Below are positions 7,346 to 18,000 of a DNA stretch of 64,000 nucleotides, in pieces (within the stretch, counting starts at the first letter, position 1; every line of letters begins with the position of its first letter). The notes beneath the pieces are model-generated. The model was given only the letters and a program-made list of their open reading frames with translations, ran no database searches and was not told the origin of the DNA. The position numbers were made by a program, and so were the translations under genes. The DNA comes from Absidia repens (taxonomy: Eukaryota; Mucoromycota; Mucoromycetes; Mucorales; Cunninghamellaceae), in NCBI GenBank assembly GCA_002105175.1, contig MCGE01000019.1, positions 744,001-808,000 on the forward strand. Reading direction: 5' to 3'.

Positions 7346-10288
7346 TCAGTATCCCAGACGTGATAGGAAATCAGCGGCTTCCTGTTTTCGTCCATTTCGA
7401 TACTTAATTTCAAAGTCATATTCAGCCAAGTATTGGATCCATCTTGCTACAATGCCAGATACTTTGGGTGATTGTACCAACCATCGTAAAGGTGAGTGGT
7501 CTGATATGACAGTGAATTTTTTGCCAAGTAAATAAGGTCTGAATAGTTGTAGGCTCCATACTAGGGCGAGGCATTCCAATTTAGTAGCACCGTAGTTTTG
7601 TTCACTGTTTTTTAATCCGCGACTTGCATAAATCACTGGGTGTTCTTTACCATCATCGTCTAGTTGCGATAAGATAGTACCAATTCCTTTTTGAGAGGCG
7701 TCGCACACAATAATAAAGGGTTTCGAAAAATCAGCACGTCGAAGTATGGGTGCTTGTGTTAATTTTTGTTTCAAAAGGTTAAAGGCATCTGTTGCTTTTT
7801 GGTTCCAAGTAATATTTTTTGTCGTCTTGGTTTGTTCATGTAAAGGTCTTGCAATGGCAGCGAAGTTTTTTATGAATCTCCGATAGTAAGAGGCCAATCC
7901 AATAAAGCCCCTGATTTGTTTAAGGGTTTTTGGTGGAGGGAATTCCTGAATTTTTTTTATTTTTTCTTCATCCGTCTTTATTCCATTTTTTGTTATCACG
8001 TAGCCCAAAAATTTCAATTCGTCTTTGAAGAATACGCACTTGTCGATGTTGAATAATAATCCTCCTTGTCGTGCACATATGAATACTTGTCGTAGATCCT
8101 GTATGTGTTGTATATAGGTTTTGGAGTGGATATTTAGGTCGTCAATGTAAGCAACAAGGCACTTGTTTAGTAACGGACCAAAGCATAGGTCTATTAGGCG
8201 TTGAAAGGTAGCAGGACTATTTACTAACCCCATAGGCAGCATTTCGTATTGATAGGTTCCAAACTTTGTCACGAATCCAGTCAATTCTTTGGTTTCTTGT
8301 TTCAATGGTACTTGGTGGAAACCGGAACGTAGATCCAGCGCTGTGAATATTCTTGAACTGCCTAGTTCATCAATCAAGTCGTCAATTTTTGGCAAAGGGT
8401 AAGCGTCAACTTTGGTTAAAGCGTTTAGTTTGCGGTAGTCAACAACCATTCGGTAATCACCATTCTTCTTCTTGACTAATATTATAGGTGCGGTGTACGG
8501 TGTGCTTGCTGGTTTGATGATTCCCAGGTCACATAGTCGGTCCAGCTCTTGCTTTAAGTACTCTTGCTCCACGGGTGCCATTCGGTATGGTCTATGTCGG
8601 ATAGGTGGTGCATTTTCTTTCAGGATAATTTCGTGTTCCAGTAGTGTGGTCTTGCCCATTCTGTCATTGTGCCAGTCAAACACATCTTGGAATTCTGTAA
8701 GTAGATGTATAAAGGACTTGCGTATATCAGGCGGTACATCTCCTAACTGTAGTTTTTCTTCCTTTGTAGGGTCCAATTCTTGTGGTGGTTGTATAGTGTC
8801 ATCGTCTTTTATATCCATCTGTGCTAATTCATATCCTGTGGATTGTTCGTCGTCGTCTTCTATTTCGAATTTTGTCATTCGATGCGCAATAATAGTGTTT
8901 GGTGGGTAACTTTTGTCATTGTCCGTTATGTTGATATCTATGAACTGATCGTCTTGCAAATATTTTTCGTAGGTAACATCTGGTTGCATGTGGATAATAG
9001 TTGGTAGAGCATTATCATTGGGTGTACTCAAGTCAACGGTGCACATGGTGTATGGTGGAAGGGTGAATCCTTTTTCTTTGGTACTGATGGTTACTTCTGT
9101 GTCCGATACATGGTCTATTCGGAAAGCGTAATCTTGGTCTTCAGCGGGTGTAATTTGACACAATTCTTGGTCTTCATTGTCTTTGTCATCATGTTCCCAT
9201 TCTTCTTCTTCTGTTTCTTCATCGGTGATTTCATCTTCATCACTTGTATCTTGATCGTCCATTATTGGTATTGGTTTGACAGGGATTGGTTGACTTGGTG
9301 GTGGATTCTCTTCTTTATAGATAACGTGTGATGCTTTCAAGGTAACCGGTTTTGATGAAGCTTTGATGTATGTGATAGGAATAATCATCTTCTTGTGTTT
9401 ATAGGTTACGGTTAGTGTTCCCATTTTGATGTTGATAATGGCTTGCGCATGATTCAACCAATCGATTCCTAGGATTAGGTGAGATGGACATTGTGGCAGT
9501 ACTTCCATGTTAGTGGGTATACTAATGCCTTCAGTTATTTTGATAGGGACATCAAGGACTATTCCAAGGGTAGGTTGTCTGGTTCCATTACCAAGGGTGA
9601 ATACATTGGTAGATGGGGTATCGATTTCCATTCCCAGCATCTTCATCATGGTTCTTGACATACATGATTTGGCGGCACCACAATCTATCAGGGCTTTGAT
9701 TTTTCTGTCACCAATATATACTTCAGCATATGCGGCAGTTGTCACCACTTCGCCTTCTTCCATGGCGTTCAATGTTATGGGCGGCTTTCTTCTTTTGGGT
9801 CGACAGACATCACGTAGCTGTTTCTTTAGATAAGGTGATGCTTCGAGTAGATCTCCAACTTCAATATCGGCTTTACGGGTAAGGACATCTTCAGCGATAC
9901 TATATTTAATAGCGGGATGTGTAGGTACTGATCTTTGTTTCTTTTCAACCGTTTCTTGTATAGGAATGTTTTGTTGCAGTGGTTGTGCAGATGAGGATGG
10001 TGTGTCTTCCAATCCATTGGTTCTTCTTTTCTTTGTTGATTTTAAATCATGTAGAACATCAGGTGGTCTGTCTTTTCTGGTAGCAACGTAGAAATCTATG
10101 TCTTCTTCTTCTTCTTCTTCTAATAAAAGGTTAGTATTTTTATATTTATATTTATACTTATTTTGGATATCCATGGTGGTTAGGTTATGGGTTTGTTGTT
10201 GAGTATTGTTTTTGTTATCTTTATGTGTGGATTTGTTAGGCGGGTTTTCCAACTGACCATCAACTACAGTTGCCCGTGCTAGTTTTTT
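7346..10288 (-). CDS. pol: protease-reverse transcriptase-RNase H (pol), element A
   Basis: A frame of about 970 residues, lacking integrase. After an acidic N-terminal linker comes a retropepsin-like protease (ALIDCGAAKS, DCGA instead of the usual DSGA/DTGA; a second motif, LILGIDWL, follows). RT has YRMVVDYRKLN, the PLPKIDDLID and LDLRSGFHQV blocks and the YIDD active site (AYIDDLNIHS). RNase H has VCDASQKGIG, LECLALV and SDHSPLRW, and ends ADFLSRLGY-stop. There is no ATG at its beginning: the frame is open back through the gag 3' end, and entry is best explained by a -1 shift at 10282-10288. The stop after SRLGY is conserved in B and F, so separate integrase translation is a family trait. 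Confidence 0.93.
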   Translation of the reverse strand, partial: KKLARATVVDGQLENPPNKSTHKDNKNNTQQQTHNLTTMDIQNKYKYKYKNTNLLLEEEEEEDIDFYVATRKDRPPDVLHDLKSTKKRRTNGLEDTPSSSAQPLQQNIPIQETVEKKQRSVPTHPAIKYSIAEDVLTRKADIEVGDLLEASPYLKKQLRDVCRPKRRKPPITLNAMEEGEVVTTAAYAEVYIGDRKIKALIDCGAAKSCMSRTMMKMLGMEIDTPSTNVFTLGNGTRQPTLGIVLDVPIKITEGISIPTNMEVLPQCPSHLILGIDWLNHAQAIINIKMGTLTVTYKHKKMIIPITYIKASSKPVTLKASHVIYKEENPPPSQPIPVKPIPIMDDQDTSDEDEITDEETEEEEWEHDDKDNEDQELCQITPAEDQDYAFRIDHVSDTEVTISTKEKGFTLPPYTMCTVDLSTPNDNALPTIIHMQPDVTYEKYLQDDQFIDINITDNDKSYPPNTIIAHRMTKFEIEDDDEQSTGYELAQMDIKDDDTIQPPQELDPTKEEKLQLGDVPPDIRKSFIHLLTEFQDVFDWHNDRMGKTTLLEHEIILKENAPPIRHRPYRMAPVEQEYLKQELDRLCDLGIIKPASTPYTAPIILVKKKNGDYRMVVDYRKLNALTKVDAYPLPKIDDLIDELGSSRIFTALDLRSGFHQVPLKQETKELTGFVTKFGTYQYEMLPMGLVNSPATFQRLIDLCFGPLLNKCLVAYIDDLNIHSKTYIQHIQDLRQVFICARQGGLLFNIDKCVFFKDELKFLGYVITKNGIKTDEEKIKKIQEFPPPKTLKQIRGFIGLASYYRRFIKNFAAIARPLHEQTKTTKNITWNQKATDAFNLLKQKLTQAPILRRADFSKPFIIVCDASQKGIGTILSQLDDDGKEHPVIYASRGLKNSEQNYGATKLECLALVWSLQLFRPYLLGKKFTVISDHSPLRWLVQSPKVSGIVARWIQYLAEYDFEIKYRNGRKQEAADFLSRLGY

Positions 10289-11346
10289 GACTGTTGATTT
10301 TGTTGAGAGGGTTGTTGTGTTTGATTTTGTTGGTATTGTGGATTGTATTGATACTGTTGAGTGTTGTATGGGCGTCGGTTATTGTAATTGGGACGGCGAT
10401 TTTGATTCATGGGTGGTGATGGATGATAACCATTGTAGTCACCGTAGTTAGAATCAAAGACTGGGTCTTGATTTTGGTTATTGTAGTTGCGTTGACCATT
10501 ATTATGATGATACGAGTTTTGATTATAATGGGGCGCATTGTATTGTCGGGGTTGATGACGTGGATTATTGTATCGAGGGTTGGATGGTTGGTTGTATGTT
10601 CCATTTTGATTTTTTGAGAAGTTATTGAATTCTTCTTTGATAATACTTCTGATGGATTTTTGTATATCTTTCATATCCATTGGGTTTGATGAAGTGATAG
10701 CGTTCAAACTGGGTGAGTTTGTAGCGGTTTGATAAGGGGACATTTGAATAGTATCTGCTGGATGAGCAATACGCCGTGGGTGGAAGGGATTGTCAGCCAT
10801 TGTAACCTGTTGAGGGTTATGTGCAGTCCAATAACCTTCGGCGGCTTTGAGCCATGCTTCAATGTCTCTACAGCCAATTGATATGCAATGTTGTTGTATG
10901 ATAGGATGTACTCCTGCTCGGAATCGGCTTTGAATCATTGATTCGGAATCAATTTCGGCAAGTTCAGCAGCTTCAAACAGTCTTGCGTAGAATGTTCGTG
11001 GATGTTCGTCAATACCTTGTACCATGTTGTTGAAGGCATACTCATATGTTTGTATGAGTTCAGGGGTGATATATTGATCCATTAATTTTTTCATGACTTC
11101 GGAGTATGAAAGTGGGTCTTTTGTTTTTTTTAGCAATTTGTTTACAAAAGTCCTAGCAGCGTGGTACAATTGTGTCTTGAGTATAATCAGCTTGCGATCT
11201 TCATCATTGATGTTTGAGAGTGCAAAGTAGTTATCCAATGTTTGTTTAAAATTTCTGAAGTCTTCTCCTTCGAATCCAGAAAAGGGCATTAGCTTCATTT
11301 TTGGTTGGTAGATAGGTCCATTTGCCAACACAGTTTGTTCGTTCAT
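10279..11346 (-). CDS. gag: Gag, element A (no zinc knuckle, prion-like tail)
   Basis: A 355-aa structural protein that should form the virus-like particle. Residues 1-170 show the helical capsid pattern of Ty3/Gypsy Gag (FSGFEGEDFRNFKQTLDNYF, FYARLFEAAELA). From about residue 245 to the end the protein is dominated by N, Q, Y, R and P, with no CCHC zinc knuckle; basic R/N/Y-rich repeats may replace it for RNA binding (inference). It starts from an ATG about 140 nt inside the primer-binding site and ends TAG overlapping the frameshift site. Relatives in B are broken. Confidence 0.9.
   Translation of the reverse strand: MNEQTVLANGPIYQPKMKLMPFSGFEGEDFRNFKQTLDNYFALSNINDEDRKLIILKTQLYHAARTFVNKLLKKTKDPLSYSEVMKKLMDQYITPELIQTYEYAFNNMVQGIDEHPRTFYARLFEAAELAEIDSESMIQSRFRAGVHPIIQQHCISIGCRDIEAWLKAAEGYWTAHNPQQVTMADNPFHPRRIAHPADTIQMSPYQTATNSPSLNAITSSNPMDMKDIQKSIRSIIKEEFNNFSKNQNGTYNQPSNPRYNNPRHQPRQYNAPHYNQNSYHHNNGQRNYNNQNQDPVFDSNYGDYNGYHPSPPMNQNRRPNYNNRRPYNTQQYQYNPQYQQNQTQQPSQQNQQSKN
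10282..10288 (-). other. -1 ribosomal frameshift heptamer A AAA AAC
   Basis: In the gag frame the minus strand reads TCA AAA AAC TAG: a canonical X XXY YYZ heptamer immediately before the gag stop. Slipping back one base opens the pol frame (AAA AAA CTA GCA). Just downstream CAACTG and CAGTTG can pair, a possible stimulatory stem. Element B keeps the same heptamer (18101-18107). Confidence 0.8.
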
Positions 11347-11483
11347 CTTGTTTTCAATTTCTTGTTTGTATGCTTCTAAAGCTTGGTAGGTAAGTCTGAG
11401 ATTTGGTTTAGAAAAATAAGAGCGTTGTTTTGGAATTGTTTATAAGATTTTTGGTGTGATTTGCTTGAAAGTTTAATAGATAA

Positions 11484-11501
11484 CCCCTGTAGTGAGCACC
11501 A
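11484..11501 (-). other. primer-binding site, element A
   Basis: Five bases inside the 5' LTR the minus strand reads TGGTGCTCACTACAGGGG, complementary to a tRNA 3' end (...GAGCACCA). The same 18 bases occur in element B. The primer tRNA is not identified; it is not the tRNA-Leu in this window. Confidence 0.8.
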
Positions 11502-11507
11502 AAAATA

Positions 11508-12235
11508 TGTTACGGCTATTTTGGGTATGTAGCTTGTAACAGAGTAGTGTTTTTGTAGGTTTTTATATTTTTTGGGTTGAATAGGATGTCTTGAGGTATC
11601 CTTTAGTATAGCTTTTGCTTGTTTATAGCTTGAAAATAAATTTGTTCCTTGGGCGGAATTTGAAATATCTTGTTCCTGATTCGGACAAAAATAGAATTGA
11701 GAGTAGTGAGCACCAGAACTTTTGTAGGTAAAGTCCAACTGTAGAGAAAGTTTATAAAAAATAAACTTGAAAGAGTAAAATAAAATAAAAATAAAAAGTA
11801 TTGACCTTCGTTGGTTCAATAAAAATAAGTGTATAACACACAGTAAAAATAAAAAAAAAAGAGGACTTGTAGTCAAAAATAAAAAAGGTTTCTATAATCC
11901 AATAGAAACAGTAGATAATTTGGTGGTATAATAACCTTTGTACTAAGTTTTATTTGTTAATTGAGAAAACTGATAAAAAACTGAAGAGAAAAAAAAGAAA
12001 AGGATAATAATAAAAAGTTGCGATATATATACTAAATAAAAGTTGATAATATAAGGGTTCTGTTTTTGGGGTTTTTTGTCTATGTATGAATTTTGCATTG
12101 TTTTTGTTTACGTTGATGGCGGTATTTCATTTTTTATATTTGTGGGGGACTATACATCTGAGAGGCCCCAGCTGATCAGCTGGTTTATATTAAAAATGTC
12201 CGCAGCAATGATGCTGGCGGTGTCATTGCTGATGC

Positions 12236-12282
<47 letters not shown>

Positions 12283-12297
12283 TCGTTATCGTCGACA
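11508..12297 (-). repeat. 5' LTR of element A
   Basis: Near-identical to 4568-5358, including the same (GTT)n length, and followed by the GAAG duplication. Confidence 0.95.
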
Positions 12298-12301
12298 GAA
12301 G

Positions 12302-13053
12302 TACCAAATATGTACGGTTTGTTAAGCTTGAATACTCAGTAACGGTGTGAAGTTAACTTTTTAGTTAAGTTCCAGTTATATTTTACACCAAATAGATAGT
12401 GTATAAGTGTTTGCTTGTTCTTGCTTGAACGGATTTGCAGTGAGGACCAAAATTTATTTTTCCCCTGAATCGGAATTTGAAATGTCCTTTTTTGTTTACT
12501 TGACTTGTAGTCTTGAAAAATAGAGAGTACCAAATATCCAAATAAATTATTTGATCTAAGTAGAAAGTACCAGATATGTTATTGGTAATAAGTAGTGAGC
12601 ACCAGAACCTTTGTAGATAAAGTCCAACTTGAAATAAAAGAAGTTTTGAAAGAAAACTTGATAAAATAAAATAAAATAGAAGTATTGACCTTAGCTGGTT
12701 CAATAAAAATAAAAAAGAGTATAGCTGACTCTGAAAGTAAAATAAATAAAGATTTCTATAGCAAAATAGAAATGACTTGATAACTTGGTGTTTTTATAAA
12801 AAAAACCTTTAGACTTAAACTTTTATTTGACTAATGAGTAAAGTAAGATAAAAAAACTAAAGAAAAATAATTTTATACCAAAAAGTTCGCCTTTTTATAC
12901 TAATTTGAAAAGCGGAGTATGATGATAGTTGATGAAAGCGGAGTATATGAAGTTGACGAAGGTGACAAGCTGTGGCGTATTCATTCACGAGTGGCCCAGT
13001 TCATTAGTTCTCTGAGACCAAATAGGTTAGCTAAGTCCAGCTCGTCGTTGACA
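12302..13053 (-). repeat. 3' LTR of element B, main part
   Basis: Continues 4530-4567 after element A. On minus it begins TGTCAACGACGAGC and encodes the ORF3 C-terminus. A TATA-like box (TATAAAAAG, minus, 12891-12899) lies about 155 nt in, so the ORF3 stop (12981) is upstream of the promoter. Confidence 0.93.
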
Positions 13054-13415
13054 TGCCCCTCCCCTATAAGAGCGGCACCGGCGATTTGCTCCCATTCGTC
13101 AGAGCTTGCCAATTTTTTCAGCACCGTGTTGATGTGTCTGCGGCTTGTTGTTGGTTCATGTAAAGTTTCAGTCACCAGACGTTGCTTTTGTTGGCGGTAT
13201 GCGATGAGCCCCAAGGTATTAGTGGGTCGGTCCAACTTGAGGTGTATATACTCCAAAAGAATTGGCACCAAGTTATTTTTCAATGTGGCGGCTCTTGCCC
13301 AGTGATGCTGGCGTTCCGAATATGCGTGGCTTTCATAGCAGGCAAAATGTTGCACCGTCATGGCTTCGAGATATGTAAGCTGTTCTTGTTCAGAGAGGAT
13401 CCAGGTGGAGTTCAT
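12981..13415 (-). CDS. ORF3 of element B, intact
   Basis: A 144-aa protein of unknown function, homologous to ORF3 of A over its whole length but strongly diverged. Shared landmarks are W5, ERQHH (about 34-38), LVPILLEYIHL (about 49-59), a basic INTVLKKL helix-like segment and DEW (about 104-106). The LTR begins at HV/N, and the tail DLANLFGLRELMNWATRE is LTR-encoded. It is the one accessory frame kept fully open in an element whose gag and protease are decayed. No known domain recognised. Confidence 0.82.
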   Translation of the reverse strand: MNSTWILSEQEQLTYLEAMTVQHFACYESHAYSERQHHWARAATLKNNLVPILLEYIHLKLDRPTNTLGLIAYRQQKQRLVTETLHEPTTSRRHINTVLKKLASSDEWEQIAGAALIGEGHVNDELDLANLFGLRELMNWATRE

Positions 13416-13486
13416 GTTTATAGTGATGTATTGATTGAAAAAGTATACGGATAGTTTCGCTTTTTCCTTGGTCTTGATATATATAT

Positions 13487-13530
<44 letters not shown>

Positions 13531-13531
13531 A
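13416..13531 (-). other. poly(A) spacer between integrase and ORF3 (element B)
   Basis: Contains about 38 consecutive A on the sense strand (plus T run about 13491-13528), directly between the integrase stop and the ORF3 leader. Confidence 0.75.
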
Positions 13532-14920
13532 CTAGTACAAATGAGATGCCCAGGCCTTCATCATTTGATCATTGTAGAATACATCGGGTACGTGATACAA
13601 TTTCAGCCTATTTCCATGCATGATTTTTGTTTTTGGATTATCTGTGTTATATTCCTTTATAGTGTACGTCCCTTTTTTATGTATTTGATGTATAATATAT
13701 AGTCCTTCCCAGTTGTCAGATATTTTTCCTGCCCATGAATTTGGCTTGATACCTGTATATAACATTACTAGATCGCCCATCTTAAAGGGTGGCTTCCATT
13801 GTCGTTTAATATTCATCACTTTCTTATCTACTGCTTTCTTTTGACTTGCTTGTGATTTCTTTATCATTTCCGCGGCGTCTTCCCGGATCCTTTCCAGTGT
13901 TTGTATTTCTATTGTAGAACGTTTTACCCATTCCCGTTGGAAGGCTCTTGTGTTTATGTTTTGGGGTTTTTCCATCATGTTATCATAAGGCGTTCTGGCT
14001 TCAAACCCGTATGTTAAGAAAAATGGAGAATACCCAGTTGATTCTTGTTTTATGGTTCTGTACGCAAACAAAGCTGAAGGCAAATATTCGTCCCAAACAA
14101 GCTTTTCTGTTTTATTTATTTTTTTGATGATCGATCCCAAGGTTGAATTTAGTCGTTCGATTAAGCCATTTGCTTGAGAATTCCCAACGGTGATCGTTTT
14201 ATGATGTATATTATATTGAAAACAAACTGAATGGATTAATTTACTCACCATAGGTTTTCCATTATCCGTGATCAGAATATGCATTGTGCCAAATCGAGAT
14301 ATTATATCGTAAATGAATAAAGCGACTTCTGCTGATGATTGATATTTTAAGGCTTTGGCCTCAACCCATTTTGTGAGGTAGTCTATAGCTGCGATAATAT
14401 ACCTGTATCCATTTTTTGATGTTGGTACATGTTTCACGTCAATTGCCCATTGATGGAATGGCTTTTATTTGACAGGTATTGGGTTTAGTAATTCGTTGAG
14501 TACCTTAGGTCCAGTTGTTTGGCATCTTTGACATTTTTTGACGTATGCTTGTACTTCCTTTGCCATACTAGGCCAATAATATTTGTTTGTTATTTTGAAA
14601 AGGGTGTTTTGATAGCCCATATGTCCTCCAAGTGGATGCTGGTGGTACATGTACAATGCTTCTTCTGCTTGGCTTTTATTCAGTACCTGACGTATTGTTT
14701 GTTGTTGTAGGTTGTAGAAATATAATTTGCCTTCTTGTATAATGTACTTGTTTGTATTGCGAAGTAGAAAATTCTTTTCTTTCTTGGTTGTGTTCAGTGG
14801 CATTTTTGCCGTCGTAATGTATTCCTTTATCTTATCTATTAATTGTACTTCCATGTTTGTTATTTGTTTGTTGATTGTTACTGTTGCTGTGACTTTCGGC
14901 GATTCAATTTCAATTTCATT

Positions 14921-14923
<3 letters not shown>
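13532..14923 (-). pseudogene. integrase of element B, one nonsense codon
   Basis: One continuous frame of 463 codons interrupted only by TAA at about 14465-14467, where G has serine (VKSKPFHQW context). H2C2 (HQHPLGGHMG...CQRC), catalytic D (IDYLTKW region preceded by AIDVKHV), ITDNGKP and SQANGLIERL are all present. The ATG follows a poly(A) run of about 38-40 bases almost immediately. Homologous to the A integrase throughout; no chromodomain. Confidence 0.88.
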
Positions 14924-14965
<42 letters not shown>

Positions 14966-15094
14966 GAATCATTAGAGATGAATGAGCACCAACTATATTA
15001 TTTTTTTCTTTTGCACCAATTATATGTATATAGCACCAGATATATGAGAGTTTTTAAGTGCCCAGTATGTGTTCACCAAATATAATTTGTCTTC
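14924..15094 (-). other. RNase H-integrase spacer of element B
   Basis: Holds a poly(A) tract (sense) and four degenerate TTGGTGC/TGGTGC motifs (plus-strand gagcaccaa, gcaccaatt, gcaccagat, tcaccaaat), resembling repeats of the primer-binding site start. Confidence 0.7.
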
Positions 15095-18000
15095 TTAGTA
15101 GCCGAGCCTGCTCATAAAATCAACAGCTTGGTGTAGTTTACCAGATTTGTACCTTAGTTCAAAATCGTAGTCGGTTAGGTATTGTACCCATCTTGCCACT
15201 ATGCCAGAAATTTTCGGTGATTCAATTATCCATTTCAGAGGTTGATGGTCTGTGATCACAATAAACTTTTGCCCTAATAAATAAGGTCTAAATTGTTGTA
15301 CGGCAAATACTAAAGCCAAACATTCCAACTTGCTTGCGCCATAGTTTTTTTCAGCTGCCCGTAATCCTCTACTTGAAAATATAATAGGGTGTTCCTTGCC
15401 ATCTTCATCCTTTTGACATAATATGGCACCTAGTCCCAGTTTGCTGCCATCACAGTGTACTATAAATTCTTTTTCAAAATTAGGCCTCTTCAATATTGGC
15501 GTAGTTGTGAGCATTGTTTTTAAAGTTTCAAATGCTTTTGTTTCTTCTATTCCCCAGCTTGTACGATCGTTCTTGGTTTGATTGTGTAAGGGTCGTGCTA
15601 TTTTGGCAAAGTCCTTGATAAAACGGCGGTAGTATGACGCTAAGCCAATAAATCCCCTCACTTGTTTGATTGTAGTGGGTACCGGATAATTTTTCACTTT
15701 CTTGATTTTTTCTTCATCGGTCTTGATTCCGTCACTGGTTATGATGTATCCCAGGAATTTTAATTCACTTCTAAAGAAGGTACATTTTTCCACATTAAAT
15801 AAAAGTCCACCTTTCCGAGTGAATCTGAATAGTTGTTCCAGATCGAGTAGGTGTTGGTCCGTATTTTTTGAATGGACATTTAAATCGTCAATAAAGGCGA
15901 CTAGACATTTATGCAAAAGTTGCTGATAGCATAAATCTATTAATCTTTGGAAGCATGCTGGTGATCCTTTTAATCCCATCGGTAGTGTGATATATTCATA
16001 AACTCCAAATTTTGTTGTAAAACCAGTTAAAGGTTTGCTTTTTTCATTCAAAGGTACTTGATGAAATCCTGATCGTAGATCCAAAGCTGAAAAAATACGT
16101 GAATCACCCAATTCATCTATTAAATCATCGATCCGCGGAAGTGGATATGGATCGTCCCTAGTTTGTTGATTTAATTTTCTATAGTCCACTACCATTCGAT
16201 ATTCACCATTTTTTTTCTTGACCAATATTATAGGAGATGTATAAGGTGTATTTGAAGGCTTGATGATTCCCATTTTACATAGTTTATCCAATTCTGCCTT
16301 AAGATGCTTTGATTCCTCAGGGCTTATTCTGTAGGGCCTGTGTCTTATAGGGGTGACTTCCTTTTCGAGGACAATTTCATGCTCAGTCAGATTGGTTAAT
16401 CCCATCTTGTCATTATTCCAATCGAATATATCTTGATAGTGGTGAATTAATTTATAGAATTTTCTTTTCTGTTCTGAGGTTACTTCTCCCATTGTAGTTT
16501 TTGTATAATGTTTGGATCCAATATAATTTCCTTGCCATCATCCTGGTTAAAAATAGATTCATATGTTTCAGCTGAATTCCAGGTTTTTAATTCATAGGCA
16601 CTGTATTCCATTATTTCTTCATTTTGATCATTTAGTAATTGAGTATGGAATTCCCCAAGTACTTGTTCCGGTGGTATTCGCATTTCCTCTTCGGTTTGGA
16701 TTAATAAAGCTTAGTGAATTTTCTTTGTTGCGAATATTTATCATGCTGGCCAAAGGTTGGTAAACAAAAGAGGCTCATGATTGCGGGATTTAAATTTATG
16801 CAGCAGGCTGCATAAGGTGGAATATTCAAACCGGCATTCTGTGTGGATACTGTTAGTGTATTTTCTATATTATTTTCACTTACTCGTATATTTTGTTCAA
16901 GGCTATCCATGATATATAATTCTTCTTCTTCTTCTTCTGATTCTGATTTTTCATCATGTTCCCATCCTTCTGATTCGGTTTCTTCATCTGTTGAATTTTC
17001 TTCTGAATCTTCAGATCATCTGTGACCATCCAATATCTTTTTCATCTGCTTGATAATGTACATGATTCACTTTTATGGGCACAAACTTTTTATCGGTTGA
17101 TTTGACATAAGTAATAGGTATCTTTTGTCGCTGCCGTTTATATGTGAGCTTTAGATATCCTGTTTTAAAATCGATAATAGCTTGCACATGGCTAACCAGT
17201 TATTTCCCAAAATAAAATGCGCTGGACACCTTGGTATACTTCCATGTTTGATGGAATAATAATTTCATTCCCCACATTAATTGGTACGTCTTGTATCATC
17301 CCAAGGTAGGCTGTTTATTTCCATTTCCAAGTGTGAATACACTATTTGAAGATGTATCGATTTCCAAATCCAAAGCCTTCATCATACTTCTTGACATACA
17401 TGATCTGGAGGCACCACAATCGACTAGACCTTTTATTTTTTTATCACCTATTTGGAATTCAGCATAGACTGCGGTTGTGACTACATCGGTTTCTTCCATT
17501 GTATTCATGTGACATCTTTGTCTGTATCTCAGTGGGAATTCTTTTGTGTCTTTGATCCCTACAAGCTTTTACAATTTTGTTCTTAGTGGTGTAGCTATTT
17601 TTAATAATTCACCCAGTCAATATTTGCTTTTTGTTGAAACACATCTTGCACAATATCATATTTAATGTTGGGTGTGGTGTATTTTCGCCGATTTACTTTT
17701 TTTGTGGATTTTTCAATTTCAGGGGTAACTGTTGATTTTGGTGTAACAATTTCCTGAATATCAATATCCTCATTTATAGGTCGATTATTTTCAAGGTCTT
17801 GACCTATTTGTTCCTTATGATGTTTTATGGCTTGATTTCCCTTTTTATTTTTTGGTGTTGGTTTTGTGATAACCTTTCTGTTGGAAGCAGTTTTAACTTC
17901 AGGTGGTTTTTCTTCCCGATGTGATGCTGCCACATAAAAATCTTGATAATAGTCATCCTCATTATCTTCGGTTAATAATATGTTGAAGTCCTGATTGGAA

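Larger units (their letters stand above)
4568..12297 (-). mobile_element. Ty3/Gypsy element A, structurally complete
   Basis: This 7.7-kb element has near-identical LTRs of 791 and 790 bp (TGTTACGG...GTCGACA read on plus), differing by a few single-base changes in homopolymer or AT-rich runs. A 4-bp target duplication GAAG lies at 4564-4567 and 12298-12301. Gag, PR-RT-RH, integrase and ORF3 are all open, and PBS, PPT and a frameshift heptamer are in place. It is inserted 38 bp into the left LTR of element B in the same orientation. Nothing visible would stop it being mobile. Confidence 0.95.

Noticed and set aside
8472..8909. Plus-strand ORF of 145 codons antisense to element A pol
   Set aside because: Ser/Cys-rich shadow of the RT linker region; no domain, start context or homologue in B at the same place.
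9507..9833. Plus-strand ORF of 108 codons antisense to the protease
   Set aside because: Mirror frame of a well-supported protease gene.
11376..11876. 166-codon minus frame across the 5' LTR of A, and similar frames in other LTRs (for example 12383-12703, 19358-19678)
   Set aside because: These lie in R/U5 LTR sequence, are Phe/Tyr/Lys-rich translations of AT-rich DNA, and are not kept open between LTR families, unlike the terminal ORF3 peptide.
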